Assembly: GCA_963576565.1 (NCBI GenBank)
Contig: OY755038.1
Location: 12,787,756 to 12,851,755 of the forward strand
DNA length: 64,000 nucleotides
Source of the DNA: Aspidapion aeneum
Lineage: Eukaryota > Arthropoda > Insecta > Coleoptera > Brentidae
Direction of reading: 5' to 3'
The notes below the pieces were generated by a model. The model was not told the DNA's origin, made no database searches, and saw only the letters and a program-made list of their open reading frames with translations. Shown in pieces: positions 20,775 to 32,065 of this stretch (within the stretch, counting starts at the first letter, position 1; every line of letters starts with the position of its first letter). A program made the position numbers and the translations under genes.

Positions 20775-22109
20775 CAGCGTGTCCTATTTTTGATGGGATT
20801 AAATGGTTATTTTTATTCGGTAAAAACCTTTTTAGTCCACTTTATAAGAAGAAAATAATGACGTTGTCAATTTTTTAAAATATTGTGTAGTTTTTGAGAT
20901 ATGGAAATTATCTTTAAAAAATTAAATACGGACCTGGATCTTTTTTATTACTATTTTGATTAGTTTTATGCTATTATTAAATATTAATAAATGAATATTT
21001 TTTTGTTTTAAGGTTAAAAAAAAATTATATTTGAGAAAAAAAATTTAGTCTGGACCTGGAAATTTCCAACATAAATATAAATTAAAAATTGCTAGTTGAA
21101 CGATTTTTAGTTTAACTGTTTTAATACTTGGCAAATTATAATGGTTTTACGTTAATTTAAAGATTTGTTGGAAACAAAGTCTCCGACAAAAACAAAAAAA
21201 ATAACGAATTACAAAAAATAATAACTAATTTTTCTTTAATGATATAAATATTCAAACTGATTGCCATTATGAGTAAGACATTGTTGGCATTTTTGAGTAA
21301 TTTTTCTTAACGCATTTTGCATAAAAATATTTCTGCCGTTTAGATATTAGGAGTTTGTTGCTTGAATAAAGCAGTCAAACATATCAAATTTTTCAAAATC
21401 TGCATATGGTCGATTTCTAGCTATTTTAGAATAATTTTGATTGAGTGATTCACAAAAATAACAAGTAAAATGACCATGTCAATTCCGTGCTTTTGTTTTT
21501 CCATGGTGATGTAAATTTCATGAGTTGCTGTGCTACCATCAAATAACTTTTGAACGTTTTTCTACTTTATTTATAAATCTTTTAATTAACAAAATCGTTC
21601 AACTAGTGTGTTTAATTTATATTTACGTTGGAAATTTCCAGGTTCGGACTAAATTTTCTTTTTAAATATTTAATTTTTTTTTTAACCTTAAATGAAAAAA
21701 TATTAAAGTTTTATCATTTTACGATAATAATAGCATGAAACCAATTAAAATATGTAGTAATAAATAAAATCCATGTCCGTGTTTCATTTTTTTAAGATAA
21801 ATATATCCAAAACTAAACAATATTTAAAAAAATTAACCACATTAGTTTGCTCTAAAAAGTTGCGTTGTAAAGGTTTCACAGAATCAAAATATTTTGCAAA
21901 TTAAGCGAGATACAAGGAATTATTAAAAATGCAAATTTTTCAAAAACTCCCTGTGTTAGCAAAACCACGGGGTATAGTAAAAATCTGATTACACCATTTT
22001 TAAAGGCTCAAAAAAAAAGGGCACGGTAAGGTGCAATCAGAAAATCGATATCTTTAATATAATAATACCCGAGTTTCCCATTTAATCGCATCGAAAATGG
22101 GACACGCTG
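20775..22109 (-). mobile_element. CAGCGTGTCC element, copy 1
   Basis: Ends CAGCGTGTCC and GGACACGCTG flanked by TA (20773-20774, 22110-22111). The arms share ATGGGATTAAATGG and the GACCTGGAT / GGACCTGGAAATTTCC blocks. On the minus strand around 21240-21480 is a transposase-like C-terminal relic ending QQCLTHNGNQFEYL, homologous to 53060-53257. It has the opposite orientation to copy 2. Confidence 0.8.
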
Positions 22110-22111
22110 TA

Positions 22112-23723
22112 CAGGGTGTCCCAATTTTGATGTTTTTAAGAGATTTCAGGCCTTTTTAGAGGAGATAAAAAATACTCCAATACCAATTTATGGGCACCTA
22201 AGCTCACACGATTAATATATAATGTAATTTTTTCCCATTTTAGTCCGTGAAAATAACCCCTTATCCGCCACCCGGGGACGTGTCAGATTGGAGATCTCCC
22301 CCCAGTGTAACACCACTGAAAAAAAAACTAATGTACTTTTTTATCTTCATGCACAGTTACTTTTAATATCAACCTTTTTTTTTCGGCTCTGGTGGATTTT
22401 ATTCATTTTTAAATGGGACCATTTAGAGCCAAAACCCAACGTAGGTATAGTTTTTGCAAAGTCAGTTGAACAAAGATAAAAGCCGACCATCGGCATATCC
22501 TTTATAGAAAGTGACATGGGCGGCGGTAGATATACTCATGAAAATTATTTCATTTAATTATGGCGTAAACTAAAGAAATAAAAATAGATAATAAAACTTT
22601 TTATTCCTACACCTACATAAACGACACTGATTTAATTTCTAAGTCTGCATACTGCCGACTAAAGGGGTTCCGAAAAGCACACTCGAAAGCAATTAAAAGC
22701 GCATCTCAAAAAAATTTGCCAATCAGGTACCGTCGATCCACCTGGGCTCGGTCGATCTGAAAACAAATACTTTGTGGACGAACCGCAAAGAGCCGCGCTC
22801 TTCTCTGTCGGTAGGGTTGAAATTATACCAGGAAGATTTTATATGAATTTGGATAATTTTTGAAGGGCAGAATGGCAAAATTTAATGAAATCGATAGAAC
22901 CCCGTATTAGCAGTTATTCAAGTGACTTTGCAAAAACTATACCAAATTTGATTAAAAGCGGACAAGTAGTTTTTGAGTTATGCGCGTTGGTCGTGACAGA
23001 CAGACATATCGACAGACAGACAGACATACATACAGACGGCGCGACAAAAAAGTTTCAAAATCATCTGAAACGCAAAGATATATAAATTTTTTTGCAATCG
23101 AAGCAACCTTTTATTTTATTTTTTTAACGATCACCATAGCTCACACTAGAGTAATATACGTCTTAGCTAGCATCACTTAAAACGTTGTTTGACATCAAAC
23201 AACGCTTAAAATAAGCAACCTACCAAAAACCACACCTTAATATAGCAACCCGTTTTTAAGCTTTGTACATTTGGGGTTTTTGAAAAGTCTGCATTTGGGG
23301 GAGGGGGCTTTAACTTTTTTATTTATTAAAATTTCATTTTGGTGTAATTTGCTTTTTTTAAAATTTTTTAATAGACTTTAGCTATCAAATTGAGTTCGTA
23401 TTTTTCGTAATAACAATTTTATGCAATATCTCAATAACTAAAAGTGATCTATAAAAAGCAATTTACACCAAAATGAAATTTTCATAAATGAAAAAGTTAG
23501 AGGCCTCCTTCAATAATGCAGACTTTTCAAAAACTACCGTAGTAGTAGTAGTGGTGGGGAGACCATTTTTTGGTCTAACGACTAGGCACACGGCGCGCCC
23601 TTTTTGCAAACCGCGAAAAAACTACCGTAGCTTATCAAGATGTGCGAGTGGGAGTCAGTTTTTTTCCATTTCTCTTAGAAATACCCGAAAACCCCCTAAA
23701 AAGATCGAATTTGGGACACCCTG
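22112..23723. mobile_element. CAGGGTGTCCCAA element abutting the dehydrogenase gene
   Basis: Starts CAGGGTGTCCCAATTTTGAT immediately after the TA shared with the preceding element and ends TTGGGACACCCTG followed by TA (23724-23725). Arms are diverged. A GTGAGCT-family repeat is nested inside. The right end lies 80 bp upstream of the dehydrogenase start. Confidence 0.65.
22187..23172 (-). repeat. GTGAGCT-family repeat (minus orientation)
   Basis: Contains ATGGGCACCTAAGCTCACAC, AAATGGGACCATTTAGAGCC, AAAACTATACCAAATTTG, GACAGACAGACATA and GGATTTTGAAACT-type blocks in reverse order to 61020-61820, ending CACCATAGCTCACACTAG. The centre is interrupted by unrelated sequence (22450-22860). Confidence 0.65.
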
Positions 23724-23803
23724 TAGGTTTAAACAAATTGGTTTGGCCTTTGTTAGCCGTATGAATAAGCACCTTAACAAAAACCATAATCAGATCCTTA
23801 GCA

Positions 23804-25336
23804 ATGAATGGAATAAAAACAAACTACTCTAACGTAGCTCCCACAGTCAAACTATTCATTAATGGAGAATTCGTGGAATCAAAAACCAATGAATGGTTTG
23901 ATATTCACGACCCGGCCACCAACAATTTGTTAACTAGAGTACCTATGAGCACGAAAGAAGAACTGAACGCCGCAGTAGCATCATGCAAGAAAGCCTACGA
24001 GTCCTGGAAAAACACAACAGTTTTGACCAGGCAAAACCTCATGTTCAAACTGCAAGCCGTCTTACACAGAGATTTAAAAAAAATCGCGGCTTATATCACT
24101 TTAGAAGAAGGCAAAACCATAGCAGACGCAGAAGCTGATGTGTTCAGAGGAATCCAAGTTGTTGAACACGCGTGTGCAGCTGGAACATTGCTTCTAGGAG
24201 AATCCCTACAGAGTATCGATAAAGACATGGATATTAAGTCTTACAAAGTTTCTCTAGGTGTTACCGCTGGTATTTGTCCATTTAATTTTCCAGCGATGAT
24301 ACCTTTATTTATGATCCCTTTGGCACTCGTTGCGGGCAACACTATGGTGCTTAAACCTTCAGAAAAAGCAGCCGGGACAAGTGTATTACTCGCCGAAATC
24401 TTACAAGAAGTGGGCTTTCCCCCTGGGGTGATAAACATAATTCACGGTGCACGCGACGTTGCCAACTTGATCTGCGAGCACCCAGACGTCAAAGCAATTA
24501 GCTTTATAGGCGGCGACAAAGCGGGCAAAAACGTCTACGAAAGAGGAGCAAAACACGGCAAACGCATACAGGCTAACTTGTCAGCTAAGAATATGGCTAT
24601 TATATTGCCAGATGCTGATAAGAACACAACTTTAGATGCCATTGTTGGAGCGGCTTATGGTGGAGAAGGGCAACGCTGTATGTCTTTGACTGTAGCCATC
24701 CTAGTCGGCGAAAGTAGAACCTGGATTCCAGAATTAGTAGCGAAAGCAAAACAGTTAAAGGTTAACGCAGGGCACGAACCTGGAACTAATTTCGGACCTG
24801 TGATTTCTCCCGGAAGAAAACAGAAAATTTACAACATCATAGAAACAAGCTTAAAACAGGGAGCAAAATGTGTTTTGGATGGCCGAAATATCAAAATAGA
24901 AAAGTACCCCAACGGAAACTTTATCGGGCCAACAATTATAGCAAATGTCCAAACCAACCACGCATGTTACAAAGAAGAACTATTCGGCCCGGTATTATCC
25001 GTGATGACAGCCGATACATTAGAAGATGCCCTCGAAATTGTCAACACCAACCCATACGGCAACGGTGCCAGCATTTTCACAACCAGCGGTAGCCATGCGC
25101 GTCAGTTCACCTTAGAAGTGGATCACGGGCATGTGGGAATCAACGTAGCCCTTCCAATCCCGTTGCCCATGTTTAGCTTCACGGGTTCGAAGGGTAGTTT
25201 CCGCGGGGATCTTCATACTTATGGAAAACAAGGGTTGGAATTCTATACAGAAACCAAGACCATCACTACGTTGTGGAGAAAAGGAGCGGAACCCGTCAGT
25301 TCTGGAGCTTCGGTTAGCTTTCCTCTACAAATGTAG
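23804..25336 (+). CDS. Methylmalonate-semialdehyde dehydrogenase (ALDH6A1-type)
   Basis: A 510-codon uninterrupted frame covering the whole ALDH6 family length. This CoA-acylating, NAD-dependent enzyme converts malonate and methylmalonate semialdehydes to acetyl- and propionyl-CoA in valine and pyrimidine catabolism, normally in mitochondria. Visible marks: [17 protein letters not shown] at the N-terminus, [20 protein letters not shown] (oxyanion Asn), [12 protein letters not shown], the NAD-loop GGDKAG (family usually G-S-N-K-A-G), and the nucleophile Cys in [10 protein letters not shown]. Later come [23 protein letters not shown] and [17 protein letters not shown]. No intron interrupts it. 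The first ten residues lack the basic presequence expected for mitochondria; the frame is open upstream for 13 codons without a start. A polyadenylation signal AATAAA lies near 25590. An intact frame beside a decayed tandem copy suggests selection. Confidence 0.93.
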   Translation: MNGIKTNYSNVAPTVKLFINGEFVESKTNEWFDIHDPATNNLLTRVPMSTKEELNAAVASCKKAYESWKNTTVLTRQNLMFKLQAVLHRDLKKIAAYITLEEGKTIADAEADVFRGIQVVEHACAAGTLLLGESLQSIDKDMDIKSYKVSLGVTAGICPFNFPAMIPLFMIPLALVAGNTMVLKPSEKAAGTSVLLAEILQEVGFPPGVINIIHGARDVANLICEHPDVKAISFIGGDKAGKNVYERGAKHGKRIQANLSAKNMAIILPDADKNTTLDAIVGAAYGGEGQRCMSLTVAILVGESRTWIPELVAKAKQLKVNAGHEPGTNFGPVISPGRKQKIYNIIETSLKQGAKCVLDGRNIKIEKYPNGNFIGPTIIANVQTNHACYKEELFGPVLSVMTADTLEDALEIVNTNPYGNGASIFTTSGSHARQFTLEVDHGHVGINVALPIPLPMFSFTGSKGSFRGDLHTYGKQGLEFYTETKTITTLWRKGAEPVSSGASVSFPLQM

Positions 25337-25339
25337 ATA

Positions 25340-25700
25340 ACATATTTTTACCTTTTCACGCTAACTGCAAATATCTATACCTTGAAACCAAACATTCTCG
25401 AATAAGTAAAAAAATTGATCTTAAACCTATGATCCCTCCCGAAAGAAAACAGTTAAATTGCAACCTAAACGAAACAAGCTTAAACGAAAAAACATTTTGT
25501 TTATTATAAGTCAATAATTACTTATGTATTTAATTTCTATTAAATCTGTTACATTGGATTTGATTGTTTCATTTTGAATATTATTTAAAAAATAAATTTA
25601 CTGTTTTAAAATTGCTGTTTTAGTATATTATGTGTCAAAGGATAAAAAGATTCTTTTGTACAAGATTTATAAATTTAAATGCGTTATTTTTTGTAGTTTA
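25340..25700 (+). other. 3' UTR and polyadenylation region
   Basis: AT-rich tail with AAAAAATAAATTTACTG near 25588, followed by GTTTTAAAATTG and TTTTAGTATATTAT. The same string follows the pseudogene at about 27462-27500, so the duplication extends past the gene's 3' end. Confidence 0.6.
25427..25490 (+). repeat. Duplicated coding segment in the 3' UTR
   Basis: CCT(A)TGAT(C)CCTCCCG(A)AAGAAAACAG and GAAACAAGCTTAAA match the coding segment 24799-24860 of the same gene with several substitutions. The 3' UTR thus holds a diverged copy of an internal piece of the CDS. Confidence 0.75.
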
Positions 25701-25788
25701 AGACGAATAAAATTCGTTCGCGATCGCTGGTCGATCGATGGCCTTTGTTCACCGTATGAATACGCACCTTTACAACAACTATAATCAG

Positions 25789-26011
25789 TACAAATTGTGA
25801 AAGGCTTTCGCGGCCATCGTCCAATGGTGGGTGTGCTTTCGGGCTGTTCGGCCGTCGTCGTTGGAAATTCGTTCTCGACGTTTCGCCATCTCGAAGACTT
25901 CGAGAAGCCGACAAACAGTCAACATCTCCTGAAGATGCCATCCACTCGAGATGGCGAAACGTCGAGAACGAATTTCCAACGACGACGGCCGAACAGCCCG
26001 AAAGCACACCC
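25789..26011. mobile_element. 223-bp hairpin insertion with 12-bp TSD
   Basis: Flanked by AACTATAATCAG at 25777-25788 and 26012-26023. Arms of about 65 bp (25828-25893 and 25951-26012) are almost perfect reverse complements, including GGTGTGCTTTCGGGCTGTTC and GGCCGTCGTCGTTGGAAATT. The loop region contains CTGAAGATGCC...GGCGAAACGTC, which resembles a hammerhead core with one extra U before stem II. The long target duplication suggests retroposition. It sits just upstream of the pseudogene start. Confidence 0.8.
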
Positions 26012-26033
26012 AACTATAATCAGATCCTTAGCA

Positions 26034-27314
26034 ATGAATTTGGCAAAAAGAAGTTCCTCCAACGTAGCTCCCATTGTCAAACTAGTCATTAATGGAAAAT
26101 TCGTGGAATCAAAAATCAAGGAATGATTTGATATTCACGACCCGACCACCAACAATTTGCTAACTAGAGTACCTATGAGCACGAAAGAAGAACTGAACGC
26201 CGCAGTTGAATCATGCAAGAAAGCTTACGAATCCTGGAAAAACACGTCAGTTTTGACCAGACAAAAACTCATGTTCAAATTGCAACCCGTCCTACACAGA
26301 GATTTAAAAAAACTCGCGGCTTATATCACTTTAGAAGAAGGCAAAACCATAGCAGATGCCAAAGCCGACGTGTTCAGAGGAATCCAAGTTGTTGAACACC
26401 CGGGTGCAGCTGGAACATTGCTTCAAAGAGAATCCCTACAGAGCATCGATAAACACATGGATATTATATCGTAGAAAGTTTCTCTAGGTGTTACCGCAGG
26501 TATTTGTTCGTTTAATTTCCCAGCGATGAAACCTTTATTTATGATCCCTTGGGCACTCGTTGCGGGAAACACCATGGTGCTTAAACCTTCAGAAAGAGCA
26601 CCCGGGACAAGTGTATTACTCGCCAAATTTTACTAGAAGTAGGCTTTCCCCCTGGGGTGAAAAACATAATTCACGGTGCACGCGACGTTCTCAACTAGAT
26701 CTGCGAGCACCCAGACTTTAAAGCAATTAGCTTTATAGGCGGCGACGAAGCGGGCAAAAACGTCTACGAAAGAGGAGCAAAACACGGCAAGCCCGTACAA
26801 GCTAACTTATCAGCTAAGAATATGGGTATTGTATTGCCAGATGCTGATAAAAACGTAACTTTAGACGCCATTGTTGGAGCGGCTTATGGTGGAGAAGGGC
26901 AACGCTGTATGTCTTTGACTGTAGCCATCCTAGTCGGTGAAAGTAAAATCTGGATTCCAGAACTAGTAGAGAATGCAAAACAGTTTAAGGGTAACGCAGG
27001 GCACGAACCTGTAACTAATTTCGGACCTGTGATCTCTCTTGAAAGAAAACAGAAAAACCACGCTCGCTACAAAGAACTATTCGGCCTGGTATTATCCGTG
27101 ATGACAGCTGATACATTAGAAGATGCCCTCGAGATTGTCTACACAAATCTATATAGCAACGGTGCCAGCATTTTCACAACCAGCGGCAGTCATGCAAGTG
27201 AATTCACACTCAAAGTGGAGCACTGGCATGTAGGAATCAACGTAGCGCTTCCAGCCCCATTGCCTATGTTTAGCTTCATAGATTGTAAGGTTAGCTTTCC
27301 TGTACAAATGTACA
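26034..27314 (+). pseudogene. Decayed copy of the dehydrogenase gene
   Basis: Homologous to 23804-25336 throughout. Its N-terminus (MNLAKRSSSNVAP) is more basic than that of the intact copy. Lesions: TGG to TGA (26124-26126), TAC to TAG (about 26472), a 1-base deletion near 26622, TTG to TAG (near 26697), a deletion of about 130 bp removing the equivalent of 24826-24956, and a 3' deletion of about 115 bp that fuses FSF to the last few codons and removes the stop. Active-site Cys wording [10 protein letters not shown] is still present. This is a non-functional duplicate. Confidence 0.92.
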
Positions 27315-27536
27315 TCAAATATTTTTACAGTTTCAAAGTAACCGCAAATATACCTTGAAATTTTCGTCAAACTTCTAAAATGTAACTTTTTACTATGTTT
27401 ACCAGTTAGATTTAACTTCCATAAAATTTGTTACAATACTAGATTATCATTTATAAAATAAACTTGTTTTAAAATTGTGGTTTTAGTATATTATACATCA
27501 AGGGGTAAAAAGGCCCTTCTATCACTAGGTTTATTA

Positions 27537-29357
27537 GGGCGATTCCACAGAAAGTGGTCCTAAGCGGATATGTTTTAAACATTTTTATAGGTTATCAAAA
27601 TTAGTCTTAAATTAAAGCAAGTAAGGATTTCTTATAGTTTTTCTATTTTTCCAAAAAATCCGAAGAAAAAAGCATTAAAGTAATTTATATAAAAATATCC
27701 ATTATTTTAGCTTAAAGATAAACATCTCAACAAACTGTTTTTCCTTAAGCTTTTTATATTATACAATAAATTAACCATACCGTAGTACCATATACAATAA
27801 ATGTACCAATTTTCATGCCAAAGTTCGCTTGTTTGTACTTGGTTTAGCCTAAAAATACATGCCATGATAAACTGTTGTCACACACGTATAACTCGGAAAA
27901 TAGGCATTAATTAAATGAAATTTTTCTTGTCAAAAGCCAACAAATTTATGAGATACCATAAACAACATTTAAAAAAATTGCATCTGTCACACACGTAACG
28001 AATATTTTAACTTTTGCCATAAAATGCAATATTTTCTAAGTAATAATTTTGTTTATTCAGTTTTCGCCTTAAATGTTTATTCTTTGAGTAATTCTAAAAG
28101 GAATAGTTTGTATAGTCATTGGCGTAAATAAAATACAAAATAATTATATTATTCGTTGTGTTCATCTGCGGAATGCTACTAGACCTAATAATGTTATTCC
28201 AGTTAGGCCTAAATTGGTCCTTACTTCTACAAATAACGCTGTCGAATTTCAACAAAGTTGTGTAAAATTTACTTAGTTTGAGTTGTTTACAAAAAGGTTT
28301 GACGTATCTTTAAATCTATACATTTTTAGACCTATGTTTAGAAGAACCTCTCTTATAAGAGAAAACTTTTTGATATGCTCGGACACAAAAGAAAAGACTA
28401 AAAATACCATATTTGTATTTGTTAATAAGTTGTTTGAGATAATTTTTACAGAAGGTCAAAAGGAAGATGTGATAATTTTTAGTGATGGACCATCATCGGA
28501 ATTCAAAAATAAATACTTACTTCCATTTTTAAAAGACAAATTTTATGTTAATTTTACATGGAAGTATTTTGGCACAAACCACGGCCAAGGTGTAGTAGAC
28601 GGTATAGGAGGACGCGTACCATCTTTGGTTTGGTAACTACAATGAATACACAATTCATTGGTAACTATCTCAATCTAAAGATGAAAAATTGGTAGTCCAA
28701 AATTTGCTCGACTTTTATAAAGCTGCATCAAGTGTTTAAAATCAACTTCTTTATGAAGACAACAACAGCAGATTATCATTTATAAAACTAAACAGGCCTA
28801 ACCCAAAAAATTTGAGTAAGAAGTTATTTGGTCAAGTAATTATGAAGTTTTTAAAAAAATATCATTTTTAGTTGTCTAGTTATAGTTCTTTTTAAAAATA
28901 AGATACTATTAGCTGTTACTTTCTGTATTTTTTCATTAGTCACACACGTAACACGTTGTTGTCACACACGTAACTCACTTTTAAGTTCATAAATAAAATA
29001 ATAAAATGCATAAAGGGGCATTTAAATATGAATCTTATTGTACAAAATATTACCAAGTATTAATTAAAAAATAAAAGTTGAATTAAGTATTTGGCAGTTC
29101 GCAGAAAATTTGTAAAATAACAAAAATACATTATTGTGTTAAGAAATAAATGTCACACACGTAACGAATTTTTATCTTCTTATAAGTAAATTAATATTTT
29201 TCAATCAGTGATTTTTTTGGCGTTAACGTAAGCAAAAGTAACAACTTAACCCAGCAAAATCATATTTAATAATTACGATGTGTTTTTGTTGGGTTTAAAA
29301 GCAACAATTCTAAAAAAAATAAGTCTGAATGTCACACACGTAACGGTGGAATCACCC
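27537..29357 (+). mobile_element. Element with GGG(C/T)GATTCCAC ends and repeated motif
   Basis: Left end GGGCGATTCCAC and right end GTGGAATCACCC are inverted with one mismatch and flanked by the 4-bp repeat ATTA (27533-27536, 29358-29361). Six same-orientation copies of TGTCACACACGTAAC (or close variants) lie at about 27874, 27985, 28938, 28960, 29151 and 29330. The interior holds a transposase-like frame. The 4-bp duplication would fit a Sola-type element, but I cannot confirm the superfamily. Confidence 0.7.
28283..28636 (+). pseudogene. Transposase-like fragment (SDGPSSEFKNKY)
   Basis: The frame includes DVIIFSDGPSSEFKNKYLLP, then WKYFGTNHGQGVVDGIGG and a stop at 28634-28636. The pattern SDG..SEFKN...F....HG.G..DG.GG is one I recognise from invertebrate repeat-encoded proteins and probably marks part of a DDE/RNase H-fold core (first D in SDG). 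The N-terminus and downstream region are missing. Confidence 0.55.
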
Positions 29358-29361
29358 ATTA

Positions 29362-29817
29362 ACTATTATCGCACTTTAAGACGATTTGGTCATTCACTCA
29401 CTTCATTTAAATGCAAGAATCTAACAGAGAGCGTTTGATAACGAAACGTCAAAACATTCTTCTTTTAACCAAAGATAACCTACCTCGGGAGCAGGGTTAT
29501 TAATGGCAGGGCCTGGTCACTCGAGCTTCACTGACCAGTCGATGGCGGCGCCACCGTAGACCCCCGCTCATCCTCACCCAACCCGCTACTGCCCATCTTG
29601 TCGGTAGAAACCAGCTGATCGGTCTCGAATTTTCTAGAATTCCATTTTTTCGTTTTTTACAGCAATTTTTACGGCTTTTACCAACATTTTTGGTATTTAG
29701 GAAACTAAATTTTACCGGCCAGCCAAAAATTCAAGAATTTATTAATAATCTCAAGTAAGTATATAACATAACCTATAAAATAAATTTGCATGGTTTATTT
29801 TAACAAAAGGCCCAATT
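29362..29817. other. Unplaced stretch
   Basis: Contains a GC-richer block around 29505-29625 without a long frame and no match to other parts of the window. Confidence 0.35.
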
Positions 29818-29990
29818 TCATCGGCGTGGCCAGCCTGAAGGGGGCTGCGGCCTACGTCTTTGCTTTCTGTGATACACATATATTGTATCTGTATTTTTTT
29901 AATAGTAGTGATCCAGGGGACCCCTGCAATACATAAGGGCAGCCTGAGATCCAACAGAGGGGGCCAGGCCCCCCTTAGCTACGCTGATGT
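29818..29990. mobile_element. Small hAT-type MITE, CATCGGCGTGGCCAG ends
   Basis: Left CATCGGCGTGGCCAGCCTGA and right CCCCCCTTAGCTACGCTGATG are imperfect inverted repeats with G/C runs, in the style of the 6462-7994 element. No clear target duplication. Confidence 0.5.
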
Positions 29991-31317
29991 CTATCCTCTG
30001 ATTGTGGGTTATAAATTTCAAACCTTGGGCTGGGTTCGGTTTGCTTATCTAGCACTTTTGGTAAATAGGAATTATAACATTCCGAAGAAAGAATATTGTT
30101 TGTATATTACAATTTTATATTGTTTCAGGTACTGTTTTTCCAGCTGCTCCAAAGGAGACATGACTGACATGCACATAGAGTGGGGCTCGTGTTCACAATT
30201 CACATTTTCAAAAACGAGACCAATTATAACAGCGGGATAGATCATTTAGGGTAATTTGGTGTATATGCTAAGGTAGGTAACTGATCAAGAGAGCAGCACT
30301 CACTACGTGACCTAGGATATTCTACCTGGGCAAATATGGTGTACTAAAATTAGCAACCGAACCACCTCTGGACAAAAGTGTTATATAAAATATGATATAT
30401 GGTGACTGAGCTAGCCCCCTAATATATGTAAGGAACTCACATGTTTATTATTAAGAGAGATTAATTATAATACTGGTATTACATATTTAGTGTGTTGAAG
30501 TATACAATAAAAAATTTATTAATTTTTTTTTAATAAAGTTTTAAATAAGTTATTTATAATAAATACCTACCCACATACATAATGTAGTTTAATTTTCTGA
30601 ATTTACTGCCAAAATATTTGCATTGTTTCATTTTTGATATGAAACAATGCAAACATTTTGGTGCAATCAAAATTTAATTTTTAAAATTGGCGGCTGCCGC
30701 CGCCGCGCCAACTGGGCGATTGCAGCGCCGCGCTCGATTGGTCAGGAACTAAAAAAAGAGGCATAGAATGAGTGTCCCATCTTTATTTATACTTATTTAC
30801 CTAATCTGTGATTAATGGTTTATAAAACAATGAAAATGCATGATTTTTTGACGTTTCTTGGTAAAACGCTCACTGAGAATTTTTTTTTGTCATTCCAGCT
30901 AAAATTTTCGCTGTCCCAGCTAAGTTACTCTCTACCTATAGCGCCAGCTAAGCTCTCTGCTGTGATAGTAAAGTTAACTTTACTAAAGTTCACTGATAAT
31001 TTTTATTAAAAAACCTACTTATAGTTAACATTGCTGTCGTAGAAAAGATACTTTGCTGTTCCAAGAAAGTGTCGTCACTGCCGCAGGAAAAATGTTTTAA
31101 AATTTACAAAAATACCTGGCTATTGCAGCATGGGGCCACTGCAGTTATAGAAACGAGACTTTGCTGTCCCAAGAAAGTGTCTCATGTGGCAGGAGAATTT
31201 TTTTATAAAGTTACAAATTATATTTTGGCTATTCCAGGAAAGATACTCTACTATTAAAAAAAAATACTTTCCTGTTTTAGACACACAATACAGCGTCTTT
31301 TTGCTAGACTTGTAAAG
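29991..31317. other. No gene; hairpin and degenerate repeats
   Basis: Holds a near-perfect hairpin at 30609-30660 (ATTTGCATTGTTTCAT paired with ATGAAACAATGCAAA). From 30880 there are degenerate strings of the type GCTGT(t/c)CCA(a)GAAAGTGTC, with copies about 110 bp apart at 31049 and 31159. Related strings recur at 33230-33530. No coding region recognised. Confidence 0.5.
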
Positions 31318-32064
31318 TATTTTTTCTATAAGCGTGCGGAAAAGTCCACTTTTCCGCACGCATTTTAGTGTGAAAAGTGCCACTTTTCCGCACTAGTGCG
31401 GAAAAATATTTTTTCCGCACTAGTGCGGAAAAGTAAATTTGTTACGATTTTGAGGTGTTCTATAACATTTAGACCGTTCAAAATACATTTGTATCTTTCC
31501 TAGCACACGAAATATCCTAAAAATATTCAAATTGACTAAAATTCTGCTATATTTTCAATATTTTCGATAAAATAAAGTTTTCAGTAAAATAGGTTCAAAT
31601 TATAAGTTTTAAACCTCCCCGGTATAAATATCGTCATTGTCAATGTCAAACAACAATGAACACTAGTGGTTTTAGATTTGGCATCTTAAATCACCATAGC
31701 AACAAAGTACAAACAAACTGTCAAAACAAAGCCAATTTTGCAGATACAAGCGTCTTTTGAATTTTTCAAACAAAAAAATCAGATTTTCAATGGATTCTTC
31801 GGACGAAGATCTACCCCAGTCCGTTCTAGAAGCCGCTAGAATGTGAATAATAATAATTGATTTGATTAAAACGTTTTGAATATAAATAATTTTCTGATTA
31901 ATTTTTAGTTTTTTCCTCACGCTTATAGAAAAAATAGTGTACCTAACTCGTGCGTAAAGTGTCTTTTCCGCACTTGATTGCTGGCCAAACTCCGCTATCG
32001 CGTCGTTTGGCCATCTGCAATCGCGTGCGGAAAAGAGGCACTTTCCGCACTAGTTAGGTAAACT
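31318..32064 (+). mobile_element. TIR/foldback element, copy 2
   Basis: Near-identical to 818-1540, including the MDSSDEDLPQSVLEAARM frame. The left part carries an extra CACTTTTCCGCACGCATTTTAG segment absent from copy 1. The high identity at 30 kb distance indicates recent mobility of the composite. Confidence 0.7.
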
Positions 32065-32065
32065 A

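Larger units (their letters stand above)
25740..27530 (+). repeat. Tandem segmental duplicate of the dehydrogenase locus
   Basis: Homology to 23730-25650 starts at the shared TGGCCTTTGTT..CCGTATGAATA string before the gene and continues past the polyadenylation signal. Flanking non-coding sequence is shared, so the copy arose by DNA duplication, not by a second retroposition. Confidence 0.85.

Noticed and set aside
25340..25660. Second retroposition as source of the dehydrogenase copy
   Set aside because: Homology continues through the polyadenylation signal and into flanking DNA on both sides and there is no oligo(A) tail, so DNA-level duplication explains it better.
25684..26126. Overlapping frames around 25.7-26.1 kb on both strands
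   Set aside because: They come from the perfect inverted arms of the 223-bp insertion, which translate similarly in both directions.
27874..29345. Possible CRISPR-like array of TGTCACACACGTAAC
   Set aside because: Spacing is irregular (about 20 to 950 bp), the genome is eukaryotic and there are no spacers of uniform length. It is better read as transposon subterminal repeats.
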